This document shows, in pieces, positions 26,401-33,207 of a stretch of DNA of 64,000 nucleotides. Position 1 is the stretch's first letter; each line of letters starts with the position of its first letter. A model generated the notes under the pieces. It saw only the letters and a program-made list of their open reading frames with translations, ran no database searches and was not told the DNA's origin. The DNA is taken from positions 620,001-684,000 of the forward strand of contig JACKJB010000001.1 in NCBI GenBank assembly GCA_020638155.1, read 5' to 3'. The position numbers and the translations under genes were made by a program. The stretch is from Rhodospirillales bacterium. GTDB taxonomy: Bacteria; Pseudomonadota; Alphaproteobacteria; Micavibrionales; Micavibrionaceae.

Positions 26401-26687
26401 ATGAACTGTCTTCAATGTATCTTGAAAAGACCAAAAGCCGCTGCCAGGGCGATTTTGCCGCCGTTCCGGCTGTGAGCAAGGAAAGCGGCTCCATGCGTAT
26501 TTCTTCGTATGAAATTGCTTGTGTGAGCGGTCAGAATGGTGCTACGGCATCGGTTATCTTCTACAGCGACGGTAACCTGTTTACGACGATTGCCCATGAA
26601 ACGGGGCTGGATGCGATGGATGCCGCGATGGATGCGCGGGATAATCTGGTGCACTACTTGCTGCAAACGCAGTTGGCGTCACGCTAA
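23472..26687 (+). CDS. Exported 1071-residue coiled-coil protein
   Basis: The start ATG 23472 follows TTGGAG; the signal peptide is MRTRQWLLTTVMCGGLVFAG with a likely AEA cleavage site. Residues about 30-160 repeat the N-terminal domain of the upstream protein (CALARRFSNNM, SVAIDFQKQTL, HKLGQC). A Pro/Ala/Val linker is followed by about 600 residues of coiled coil (roughly 230-850) built of Gln/Leu/Glu heptads such as QQKIALLEQQVAGRDAE, including a tandem 37-residue duplication at 25548-25769. The final 150 residues are a separate globular domain with two cysteines (KSRCQGDF and YEIACVSG). It could span the periplasm as a fibre or tether. A good terminator follows. No known family was recognised. 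Confidence 0.75.
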   Translation: MRTRQWLLTTVMCGGLVFAGGMAKQAEAMSGKLLQPNSNWAISKLAAAQTGGKPYCALARRFSNNMILTMARNGQDETSVAIDFQKQTLNNTQNYFITLKPGFGQERSFNVRPVSGKALVIRMGQDYAFHDALNRSGQLDIDIAGDSYSFGLEDYADGQHKLGQCLAGLVEPAAGPSDMTPIPPAPAYTKVSSEPIPVQATPAVAQAPTPAPVAAPIPVPAPVQVVDNSAELQTLREENMRLRNALERERRNYEDRFMQEGQTSSLVAELSEKVNLLQMENKTLQEQVAYTPAPQPLSCPEPVMPDMSAAEALEQQVKSLRDENLAMKQEIAGLQAKMQMQQAQLAEKAAAPAVDPAEAAVVDSLRERVGALENENRQLKATNASYAQGGGDVPVSLAQLRVVEEQLRHVQHDRDQLLSQINAMNSGKQQDRIDISSDNWNLEQATRRFNEAEMEIRRLSRELEEQRMHCSMEKKELEYMLFDPSVATQEQISRLTRLEEQVNQAQAILDEQVSVYEQKLASMESKADGNQEALAVQKAEYEQKLAVLKQELEGRDQEMSQVAQQKIALLEQQVAGRDAEIVATRQQIAQLEERLTGKNVAVAQSDAAQQQIAVLEQQVAARTKEAADARQQIASLEDQLAKRSEEVAGTYQKIAMLEQKLAGDGQAASDAAQQKIATLESELQQVKSEAATKVSSAAFDTLRQERDQLASQKQSIETELQQARSDAAAKVSSSAFDTLRQERDLLASQKQSIESENVKLGAQIASLEQQLSSVNVAVAAQASEKESAAEQDYAALVRENNELTVQKEALQQEKNRLADETHKLNKQILALEASMANDIQTAAGPIIDDPVPPVPKTAAVSMASMPAPVAAEPIDMHDAYGDKVAVANTVSKAGVSGGAYQDFGKSVDQTVKSIEPAGKLITASALQTVLSGANVAPHGNVQLESEQGRDFVAFSWDAGPMFGSAEQQIMAKAGMFDELSSMYLEKTKSRCQGDFAAVPAVSKESGSMRISSYEIACVSGQNGATASVIFYSDGNLFTTIAHETGLDAMDAAMDARDNLVHYLLQTQLASR
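25548..25769 (+). repeat. Tandem 111-bp repeat inside the coiled-coil gene
   Basis: AAAGTATCCTCT occurs at 25548 and again at 25659, exactly 111 bases (37 codons) apart. The encoded units KVSSAAFDTLRQERDQLASQ and KVSSSAFDTLRQERDLLASQ differ at two residues, and the DNA differs mainly at third positions, so this is a fairly recent duplication under protein-level selection. Confidence 0.8.
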
Positions 26688-26711
26688 CTTATTGTAATCG
26701 TTTTTAATTTA

Positions 26712-26741
26712 GGCCTTTCCTTGTATGGGGGAGGCCTTTTT
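26712..26741 (+). terminator. Intrinsic terminator after the coiled-coil gene
   Basis: GGCCTTTCC (26712-26720) pairs with GGGGGAGGCC around TTGTAT, with two G-U pairs in RNA, and is followed by five T. It closes the two-gene exported module. Confidence 0.8.
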
Positions 26742-26947
26742 GTTTCTTGCGCTGCACAAAATAGATAAAATTTTATATAAACTTTATTAAAATTGTTTAG
26801 CAAATCGTAACCTTTTGAGTCGTAAGCTGGGATTAGGTGCGGCGTTTTCTTTTCCTTAACCATTTAAGGTCATGATGGCGAAAGGCGCACGGAACGGGTT
26901 CGTATCGACCTTCATATATAGAGTAAGCCTGATTATGGAAGCTATTC

Positions 26948-28729
26948 ATGTCAAAATTATGGTTGGATCAGTTATCTGAAACGCTGACAAACAGTGGAAT
27001 TCTTGTTTATACATGGTATGCGGACCGTGACGAATTCGTATGGAGTGGCGACTTATACAGCTTTTTGGGGCTGGAAAGCGGTGATATTCCTGTCAACAGC
27101 ATGCAGTTTCACAAATTACTCAATCCCCAGCAGGTGCCGGAGCGTCTTTCCGCGCTGCATGAGGCGCTGGATAAGGATTTAAGTGGCGATGTATCCGCCA
27201 GTTTTACGGTCCAGTACAAAGTGCGCGATATCCATGAAAATCAGATTGATGTCGAAGAAACGGCCACTGTCCAGCTGGACAAGGTAACCGGCAGTAAAAT
27301 CGTCAGCGGATTTCTGAAGCGTAAGCAGCAAAGCGAAGCTTTAAAGGCACCGGAAGGGCGGCCTGATACCCTGATTCCCGCTGCGTTTGATGGCGGCTAC
27401 GCTATTTATGGCCGCAAAGCTTTGCTGCGTAAGCTCGAAGAGTGGTTTGATACACATGATCGTCATCATGCGACGTCGGGTTATTTTCTCGCTGTCGGCA
27501 TTGACCGTATGGCGATTTACAATGATGTCATGGGGCCGCGCTACGCCGATGAGATCATCGAAAAGACAGGCGCACGCCTGCACAAAATTATCGCCGGGAA
27601 CGGTGAGTCCGTGAGGATTGACGGCGATGTCTTCGGGCTGTTTTTTAAAGAGGCGCCGCACAATGAAATGGCTGCCGTTGCTAAATATATTCTGAATAAT
27701 TTTTACAGCATGCCTCTGGAAACAAGCCAGGGACCGATCGGGATCGGGGTATCGATTGGCGGCGTTGTCCTGACGCAGGCGAAGGATCCGCATGCCATTA
27801 TCACCATGGCGGAAATGGCGATGAATGTTGCCAAAGATAAAGGGCGTAGCTGTTTTGTCGCCTATGATGAGGCCGCGCAAAAACTCGAAAATAACCGCTT
27901 TTTGCTGCAGTCCGCCGATAATTTTATGCGGGCGTTAAAAGATGATCGCTTGCGTCTTGCGTTCCAGCCGATCATTGGTGCAAAAGACAATAGCGTATCA
28001 TTCCACGAATGCCTGATGCGTCTGGTTGGAGAAGACGGTAAGCTGCTATCTGCTGGCGCGTTCGTTCCTGCGATTGAGGAGCTGGGGCTGAGCCGGTTTG
28101 TTGACCAGTATGCCATTCGCAAGGCGATTGATGAGCTGAATATGTTTCCCGACCTTGTGTTGTCGGTCAATGTGTCGCCAATGACATTAATGGCATCAGA
28201 CTGGCTGCGCAGCCTTGTTGCAGCATTACGCGATCGTCCCAGTGTAGCAAAACGTCTGATTGTCGAGATAACCGAGTCAACCGTGCTTGAGAATAAAGAT
28301 CAGATTAACCGGATTGTTTCGACGATTAAGGATCTTGGTTGCCGCGTGGCGCTGGATGATTTCGGTGCGGGATATACCGCATTTTGCCAACTCAAGGATT
28401 TGAATGTCGATATTGTCAAAATTGATAAATCTTTTGTGCGGAACATGGAGTCCGCAGAACATAACCAGCTGTTTATCCGGGCCCTTAAAATGCTGGCCGA
28501 AGGGTCGGCTATTGAAACCGTAGGGGAGGGGGCCGAGACGCTGGCGGAAGCAAAGTTGCTGGCCGATGACGGGATTGACCACATTCAGGGGTATGTCTAC
28601 GGCTTCCCGCGTGTTGAGCGGTTGTGGTTACCAAAAGACCATCTTCATCGCCGGATTCCCCTTGGCGGCAAAGATGGTCTAGAAGAAATCCTTGAAGAGG
28701 ATTACGCGCTGCTGGCGCAGTATAGCTAG
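26948..28729 (+). CDS. PAS - degenerate GGDEF - EAL protein, probable c-di-GMP phosphodiesterase
   Basis: 593 residues, cytosolic. The N-terminal part (about 12-125) is PAS-like. The GGDEF domain (about 140-310) has lost its active site: where GG[DE]EF should be, it reads DGDVF, so it is unlikely to make c-di-GMP but may bind GTP. The EAL domain (about 325-575) keeps the main catalytic set: HECLMRL in place of EAL-R, SVNVSPM, VEITES, ALDDFGAGYTAF, VKIDKSF and GEGAET with QGY. It should therefore degrade c-di-GMP. The 260-base gap before it holds the previous terminator and an AT-rich stretch but no promoter I can name. It converges with phaR, three bases away. Confidence 0.88.
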   Translation: MSKLWLDQLSETLTNSGILVYTWYADRDEFVWSGDLYSFLGLESGDIPVNSMQFHKLLNPQQVPERLSALHEALDKDLSGDVSASFTVQYKVRDIHENQIDVEETATVQLDKVTGSKIVSGFLKRKQQSEALKAPEGRPDTLIPAAFDGGYAIYGRKALLRKLEEWFDTHDRHHATSGYFLAVGIDRMAIYNDVMGPRYADEIIEKTGARLHKIIAGNGESVRIDGDVFGLFFKEAPHNEMAAVAKYILNNFYSMPLETSQGPIGIGVSIGGVVLTQAKDPHAIITMAEMAMNVAKDKGRSCFVAYDEAAQKLENNRFLLQSADNFMRALKDDRLRLAFQPIIGAKDNSVSFHECLMRLVGEDGKLLSAGAFVPAIEELGLSRFVDQYAIRKAIDELNMFPDLVLSVNVSPMTLMASDWLRSLVAALRDRPSVAKRLIVEITESTVLENKDQINRIVSTIKDLGCRVALDDFGAGYTAFCQLKDLNVDIVKIDKSFVRNMESAEHNQLFIRALKMLAEGSAIETVGEGAETLAEAKLLADDGIDHIQGYVYGFPRVERLWLPKDHLHRRIPLGGKDGLEEILEEDYALLAQYS

Positions 28730-28732
28730 GCT

Positions 28733-29296
28733 TTACAGGCCGCTTAGCCGGCTTAATTCTTTCTGCATCGCTTCGATATTATCTTTCAATGCTTTCATAC
28801 GCTCTTCTGCGTCTTTGCCGCCCATGGCAAACGGCGTCCAGGCGCGCATGGCGTTTTCAAACATCGCCATGTTCTGGCGGGTCATTTCTTCCATCGCCGT
28901 GGCCGGGTTCATCATGCCCATCCCTCCCAGGGATTTGTTGACCTGCTCGCGGAACTGTTCCTGGTTTTTGGTGAAGGTCTCAAAGCTTTGTTCCAGGTAA
29001 TCCGGGACCAGTGACTGCAGGCTGTCGCCGTAAAATCCGATAAACTGGCGCAGGAAAGAGATCGGCAGCATATTCTCGCCTTTGGCTTCCTGATCGACGA
29101 TGATCTGCGTTAAAACCTGGCGCGTTAAATCTTCGCCAGTCTTCGCATCATAAACGACAAAGTCATGCCCTTCTTTGACCATGATGCACAAATCGTCGAG
29201 CGTGACATAGCTGCTGCGGCCTGTGTCATATAAACGACGGTTGGCATATTTTTTAATTACGGTCGGTTCGTTATCTTTTTTCTTTGCGGTCGCCAT
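28733..29296 (-). CDS. phaR: PHA synthesis repressor PhaR
   Basis: 187 residues. The N-terminal PHB/PHA accumulation regulator DNA-binding domain is typical: VIKKYANRRLYDTGRSSYVTLDDL at about 13-36, VVYDAKTGEDLTRQVLTQII at 47-66. Downstream are the PHB_acc repeats (FLRQFIGFYGDSLQSLVPDYLEQS) and a Met-rich helical tail with coiled coil. PhaR represses phasin and pha genes and is released by binding nascent PHA granules. It is divergent from phaC, and the shared gap contains TGC/GCA dyads that may be its operator. An AGGAG site lies nine bases before the ATG. Confidence 0.93.
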   Translation of the reverse strand: MATAKKKDNEPTVIKKYANRRLYDTGRSSYVTLDDLCIMVKEGHDFVVYDAKTGEDLTRQVLTQIIVDQEAKGENMLPISFLRQFIGFYGDSLQSLVPDYLEQSFETFTKNQEQFREQVNKSLGGMGMMNPATAMEEMTRQNMAMFENAMRAWTPFAMGGKDAEERMKALKDNIEAMQKELSRLSGL

Positions 29297-29340
29297 TACT
29301 AACCACTCCTATCCAAAAATGTTTTTATCAATATTTATAA

Positions 29341-29398
29341 GCAGTGCATCATTATGCATATTTTTTGCACTGCGCAAAGGGAATTGTGCTAAAAAGCA
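29341..29398. promoter_or_regulatory. Candidate PhaR operator in the phaR-phaC gap
   Basis: Three nested dyads with TGC/GCA half sites occur within 58 bases: GCAGTGCA (29341-29348) and its exact complement TGCACTGC (29366-29373); TGCAT-CATT-ATGCA (29345-29358); and TGCT-AAAA-AGCA (29387-29398). The stretch TTGCACTGCGCAA (29365-29377) resembles the TGC-rich sites reported for PhaR in other alphaproteobacteria. Position between divergent phaR and phaC supports autoregulation plus control of phaCAB. Confidence 0.55.
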
Positions 29399-29400
29399 GT

Positions 29401-30528
29401 ATGGCAGATCCGGAACAAAATAATCAATTCAGGCGTGGTCCCAGCCCGTTGCCGGTCCATCTTGGACTGGCGATGGCGGAGTATGCCAAAGCGCAGCAAA
29501 GCGGATGTGTTTCACAATCTGATCTGAACCAGATGATGGCGGGTATTCGTAAATACCAGGATCATCCATATCACCGCAGCGTAGACCCTTTGCCGATAGT
29601 ATGGCGCGACGGTGAAGTGAAAGTATTTTTTTGTGCAGCAAAAAAAACGGTGGCATCGATCCTTCTGGTGCCGTCCCTTATCAATAAGTCATCTATCCTG
29701 GATTTGTTGCCGGAGCGCTCGTTTTTGCGCTGGCTGGCAGGACAGGGAATTGATGCGTACCTGCTTGACTGGGGCAAGCCCGTGCAGGATGAAATGCTGC
29801 ACAATATTGACGATCTTGTTGCGCATAAATTATGTGCGGCGATCGAACAGATTGCTGCACAAAACCGTGTGCCGGGAAAAGAAAAAATTCATGCGCTTGG
29901 CTATTGCATGGGCGGAACGTTGCTTGCTGCGGCGGCGATGGTTCAACCGGATTTTTTGTGCAGTATAATCTGTCTTGCCAGCCCGTGGGATTTTCATGCC
30001 GGGGATCAGGATTTATCCGATCAGGTGCGCATGGGAACGGCATCGGCCTTACAGGCGATTGCCGATCAGAATTTATTGCCGACGGACTGGATCCAGTCTG
30101 TTTTTGCTGCGGTCAATGCCGACAGGGCGCAGCAAAAATTTTCTGATTTTTCTGCGCTTGATAATGATAGTGAAAAGGCGCGTTTATTTGTTGCGGTCGA
30201 AGACTGGCTTAATGACGGTGTCGATCTGCCGGGCGGGCTGGCGCAGACCTGTGTGGTGGACTGGTATTGCCGCAACCTGCCGGGGCAAGGACGGTGGAAT
30301 GTCGCGGGGCAAACAATGGATCTGTCCCGGCTAACTCTTCCTGCGCTGATTGTGGCGTCAACAAATGACCGTCTCGTGTCGCAGGAGTCATCGCTGGCGA
30401 TGGCGGGGCTGATGCCGCATGCGGATACGATGGAACCGTCCTCGGGGCATATCGGGATGATGACCGGCAGCAAAGCGCGGGCACAGGTCTGGGAACCGCT
30501 GGCGGCATGGGTGAAAGACCACGCTTAA
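29401..30528 (+). CDS. phaC: Polyhydroxyalkanoate synthase (short, class III-like alpha/beta hydrolase fold)
   Basis: 375 residues from ATG 29401; a GTG at 29344 would add 19 residues but lies inside the proposed operator. The lipase-like box has the synthase cysteine, GYCMGG with Cys169, and the triad is completed by Asp323 (STNDRLV) and His350 (SGHIGMMTG). ILLVPSLINKSSILDLLPE and AYLLDWGKP are typical of PHA polymerases. The enzyme polymerises 3-hydroxyacyl-CoA. At this length it resembles class III PhaC, which normally needs a PhaE subunit; none is seen here. phaA follows 84 bases later. Confidence 0.85.
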   Translation: MADPEQNNQFRRGPSPLPVHLGLAMAEYAKAQQSGCVSQSDLNQMMAGIRKYQDHPYHRSVDPLPIVWRDGEVKVFFCAAKKTVASILLVPSLINKSSILDLLPERSFLRWLAGQGIDAYLLDWGKPVQDEMLHNIDDLVAHKLCAAIEQIAAQNRVPGKEKIHALGYCMGGTLLAAAAMVQPDFLCSIICLASPWDFHAGDQDLSDQVRMGTASALQAIADQNLLPTDWIQSVFAAVNADRAQQKFSDFSALDNDSEKARLFVAVEDWLNDGVDLPGGLAQTCVVDWYCRNLPGQGRWNVAGQTMDLSRLTLPALIVASTNDRLVSQESSLAMAGLMPHADTMEPSSGHIGMMTGSKARAQVWEPLAAWVKDHA

Positions 30529-30612
30529 AGCCCTTGCAATTCGCGGTATCTTGGCAATAATAAGGGCAGACTTTACGACATTACAGCATAATCCTGAAAG
30601 GCAGGTTTCATC

Positions 30613-31821
30613 ATGCAGGAAGATCCCATTGTTATCGTTTCCGCGCGGCGGACTCCTATTGGCGCATTTAGCGGCGGTTTAAAAACGATTGCGGCCCACG
30701 ATCTCGGGGCGATGGTTATCAAGGACGTCATGGCGGATGCCAAAATTTCCGCAGATGATATCGACGAAGTGATTATGGGCCAGGTCCTGACTGCAGGCGT
30801 CGGGCAGAACCCGGCACGGCAGGCAGCGATTGCCGCCGGTGTGGCGCAGGAAAAAACGGCCTATACGATTAACCAGGTTTGCGGTTCCGGCCTGCGCACT
30901 GTGGCGCTTGGCATGCAGGCGATTGCCAATGACGATGCGCAGATTATCGTTGCGGGCGGGCAGGAAAATATGAGCCTTGCGCCGCATTGCATGCATATGC
31001 GTGAGGGCGTGAAGTTCGGTAACGTCAATATGATCGATACGATGATTAATGACGGGCTGTGGGATGTCTTTAACGATTACCACATGGGGATTACGGCGGA
31101 AAATATCGCCCAGAAATACCAGATCACCCGGCAGGACCAGGACAACTTTGCTGCCGGTTCGCAGCAAAAAGCGGAGAAAGCGATTGCCGAAGGCCGCTTT
31201 AAAGCCGAGATTATGCCGGTGACGGTGAAAGGTCGTAAAGGCGACACGGTTGTCGATCTGGATGAATTCCCGCGCGCCGGGGTGACTGCCGAAGGGCTGG
31301 GCGGCCTGCGCCCGGCCTTTACCAAGGACGGCACTGTGACGGCAGGTAACGCCTCCGGGATTAATGACGGGGCCGCTGCTGTGGTGCTGATGCGCAATAG
31401 CGAAGCGCAAAAGCGCGGGCTGAAGGTTCTGGCGAAAATCACATCATGGGCGACGGCAGGTGTCGATCCGTCGATCATGGGAACCGGGCCGATTCCGGCG
31501 TCTCGTAAGGCGCTGGAGAAAGCCGGCTGGGCCGTTGGCGATCTTGATCTCGTTGAGTCTAATGAGGCTTTTGCGGCGCAGGCTTGCTGCGTGATGAAGG
31601 AAATGGGCTTTAACCCGGATATCGTCAATGTGAATGGCGGCGCGATTGCGCTCGGCCACCCGATCGGGGCGTCCGGGACGCGTGTGCTGGTGACGCTGCT
31701 GCATGAGCTGGCGCGGCGCGGCGGAAAAAAAGGTTTGGCAACCCTTTGTATCGGCGGCGGTATGGGGATTGCTCTCTGCGTAGAACGTGATGAAACTCTT
31801 GATCTGAAGGACGTAGCATAG
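30613..31821 (+). CDS. phaA: Acetyl-CoA C-acetyltransferase (beta-ketothiolase)
   Basis: 402 residues, a full-length biosynthetic thiolase that condenses two acetyl-CoA to acetoacetyl-CoA for PHA synthesis. The acylated cysteine is Cys90 in [14 protein letters not shown]. The thiolase signatures [17 protein letters not shown] (His about 359) and [11 protein letters not shown] (Cys about 389) are intact. The ATG is preceded by AAAGGCAGG. Its stop codon touches the phaB start with no gap, so translation is coupled. Confidence 0.96.
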   Translation: MQEDPIVIVSARRTPIGAFSGGLKTIAAHDLGAMVIKDVMADAKISADDIDEVIMGQVLTAGVGQNPARQAAIAAGVAQEKTAYTINQVCGSGLRTVALGMQAIANDDAQIIVAGGQENMSLAPHCMHMREGVKFGNVNMIDTMINDGLWDVFNDYHMGITAENIAQKYQITRQDQDNFAAGSQQKAEKAIAEGRFKAEIMPVTVKGRKGDTVVDLDEFPRAGVTAEGLGGLRPAFTKDGTVTAGNASGINDGAAAVVLMRNSEAQKRGLKVLAKITSWATAGVDPSIMGTGPIPASRKALEKAGWAVGDLDLVESNEAFAAQACCVMKEMGFNPDIVNVNGGAIALGHPIGASGTRVLVTLLHELARRGGKKGLATLCIGGGMGIALCVERDETLDLKDVA

Positions 31822-32553
31822 ATGACAAAAGGTGTGGCGGTTGTAACCGGTGGAACGCGGGGGATCGGGCTTTCGATTTCCCGGGCGCTGCTGGCTGACG
31901 GGTATAAGGTTGCGGCGATTTATTTCGGCAATAACGAAGCGGCGATCAATTACGAGAAAGAAGCAAACGGGAACGGCAAGGCATTCAAGTTTGACGTTGC
32001 CAATTACGAAGCGTGCGAGCGCGGCTGTGCCGAGATTGAGCAGGAGCTTGGCGAGATCGGTGTGCTGGTTAATAATGCCGGGATTACCCGCGACGGATTG
32101 CTGCACAAAATGCCACCGGAAAACTGGCATAGCGTTATCGAGACGAACCTGACCTCCTGCTACAATATGTGCCGGTCGATCGTGCCGAAGATGCGGGAAC
32201 GTAATTTTGGCCGGGTCGTGAATATCAGTTCGATTAACGGCCAGAAAGGCCAGTTCGGGCAGGCGAATTATGCGGCAGCCAAGGCCGGGATGATCGGCTT
32301 TACCAAGGCGCTGGCGCTGGAAAGCGCGGCCAAGGGGATTACCGTCAATGTGATTTGCCCCGGCTATATCGAAACCGACATGACTGGCGCGATGAAGCAG
32401 GAAGTGCTGGATTCTATCGTCAAGCAGATCCCGGTTGCGCGCATGGGTAAACCCGAAGAAATCGCCGATATCGTTTCGTTCCTGGCCTCGGATAAGGCCG
32501 GGTTTGTTACAGGCTCCACGATTGCCGCCAATGGCGGGCAATATATGGCGTAG
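31822..32553 (+). CDS. phaB: Acetoacetyl-CoA reductase
   Basis: 243-residue short-chain dehydrogenase. It has the cofactor glycine motif TGGTRGIG (9-16), NNAGI near 86, the catalytic Ser in NISSINGQKGQFGQ and the YAAAKAG Tyr-Lys pair. NADPH-dependent reduction of acetoacetyl-CoA to (R)-3-hydroxybutyryl-CoA supplies the PhaC monomer. The segment GQKGQFGQANYAAAKAG is characteristic of PhaB rather than FabG. The gene abuts phaA directly, and the next start is four bases beyond its stop. Confidence 0.94.
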   Translation: MTKGVAVVTGGTRGIGLSISRALLADGYKVAAIYFGNNEAAINYEKEANGNGKAFKFDVANYEACERGCAEIEQELGEIGVLVNNAGITRDGLLHKMPPENWHSVIETNLTSCYNMCRSIVPKMRERNFGRVVNISSINGQKGQFGQANYAAAKAGMIGFTKALALESAAKGITVNVICPGYIETDMTGAMKQEVLDSIVKQIPVARMGKPEEIADIVSFLASDKAGFVTGSTIAANGGQYMA

Positions 32554-32557
32554 CCAT

Positions 32558-33103
32558 ATGGCGGACAAGAAAACCAGCAAGGATACGACAATTCATAACC
32601 GGCATTTTGTTCCGGCCGGTGATCTTGTGATCCGGCAGGGGGATCGCGGGAATGACGCGTATCTCATACAATCCGGCAAGGTCCGTGTTTATACCGAAAA
32701 AGACGGGCGTGAAGTCGAACTGGGCAAACTTGGTCCCGGTGATATCTGCGGGGAAATGGCGCTGATTGTCGATGAGCCGCGTTCTGCGACTATACAGGCA
32801 TTAGAGAACACTAACTTCATCAAGATTACGCGGCCGATGATGATAGAGCGGCTTGCGAAAACAGACCCGCTCATCAAGGCGATGATGCCGATGCTTATCA
32901 AGCGTATTATAAATGGCAATCAAAAAGCGCTTCGGGTGGGCGGCGAACTGGATGATCTTACGCAAACCGTCCAATCGATCTATAAAAACATGGAAAACGC
33001 CTTGCCTGCACAAAAGAAGCGCAGTCTGGAGAATGCGGTTAAACCTAAAATGCAGGCGTTTCTCGACGCTGTTGCCGACTTCCGTAAACTTTATGACGAC
33101 TAA
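32558..33103 (+). CDS. Cyclic-nucleotide-binding-domain protein without DNA-binding part
   Basis: 181 residues from the ATG at 32558, five bases after the phaB stop; longer in-frame starts only overlap phaB. Residues about 15-120 form a Crp/cNMP-binding beta roll: LVIRQGDRGNDAYLIQSGKV, then LGKLGPGDICGEMALIVDEPRSATI, which is the phosphate-binding cassette (GEMAL...RSATI). The C-terminal 60 residues are helical (LTQTVQSIYKNMENALP) and contain no helix-turn-helix. It could bind cAMP or c-di-GMP and act by protein contact. Placement at the end of phaCAB suggests a link to PHA metabolism; that is inference. Confidence 0.83.
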   Translation: MADKKTSKDTTIHNRHFVPAGDLVIRQGDRGNDAYLIQSGKVRVYTEKDGREVELGKLGPGDICGEMALIVDEPRSATIQALENTNFIKITRPMMIERLAKTDPLIKAMMPMLIKRIINGNQKALRVGGELDDLTQTVQSIYKNMENALPAQKKRSLENAVKPKMQAFLDAVADFRKLYDD

Positions 33104-33207
33104 AACCCTTTAAATATTTGAAAAAATTTGTCTTGATCTCTTCCCCGCGCGCTCCATTTCTGTATATATAGAAGTGTTGTCCATATTGAGATCCAAAGGG
33201 TAGTTCT

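Noticed and set aside
24049..26687. Repeat-rich stretch as a possible CRISPR or satellite array
   Set aside because: Repeats are codon-phased heptads of an open coiled-coil frame with drift at third positions, with no spacers.
31444..32580. 378-codon minus-strand frame over phaA and phaB
   Set aside because: Antisense to two secure coupled genes; no start signal and no recognisable domain.
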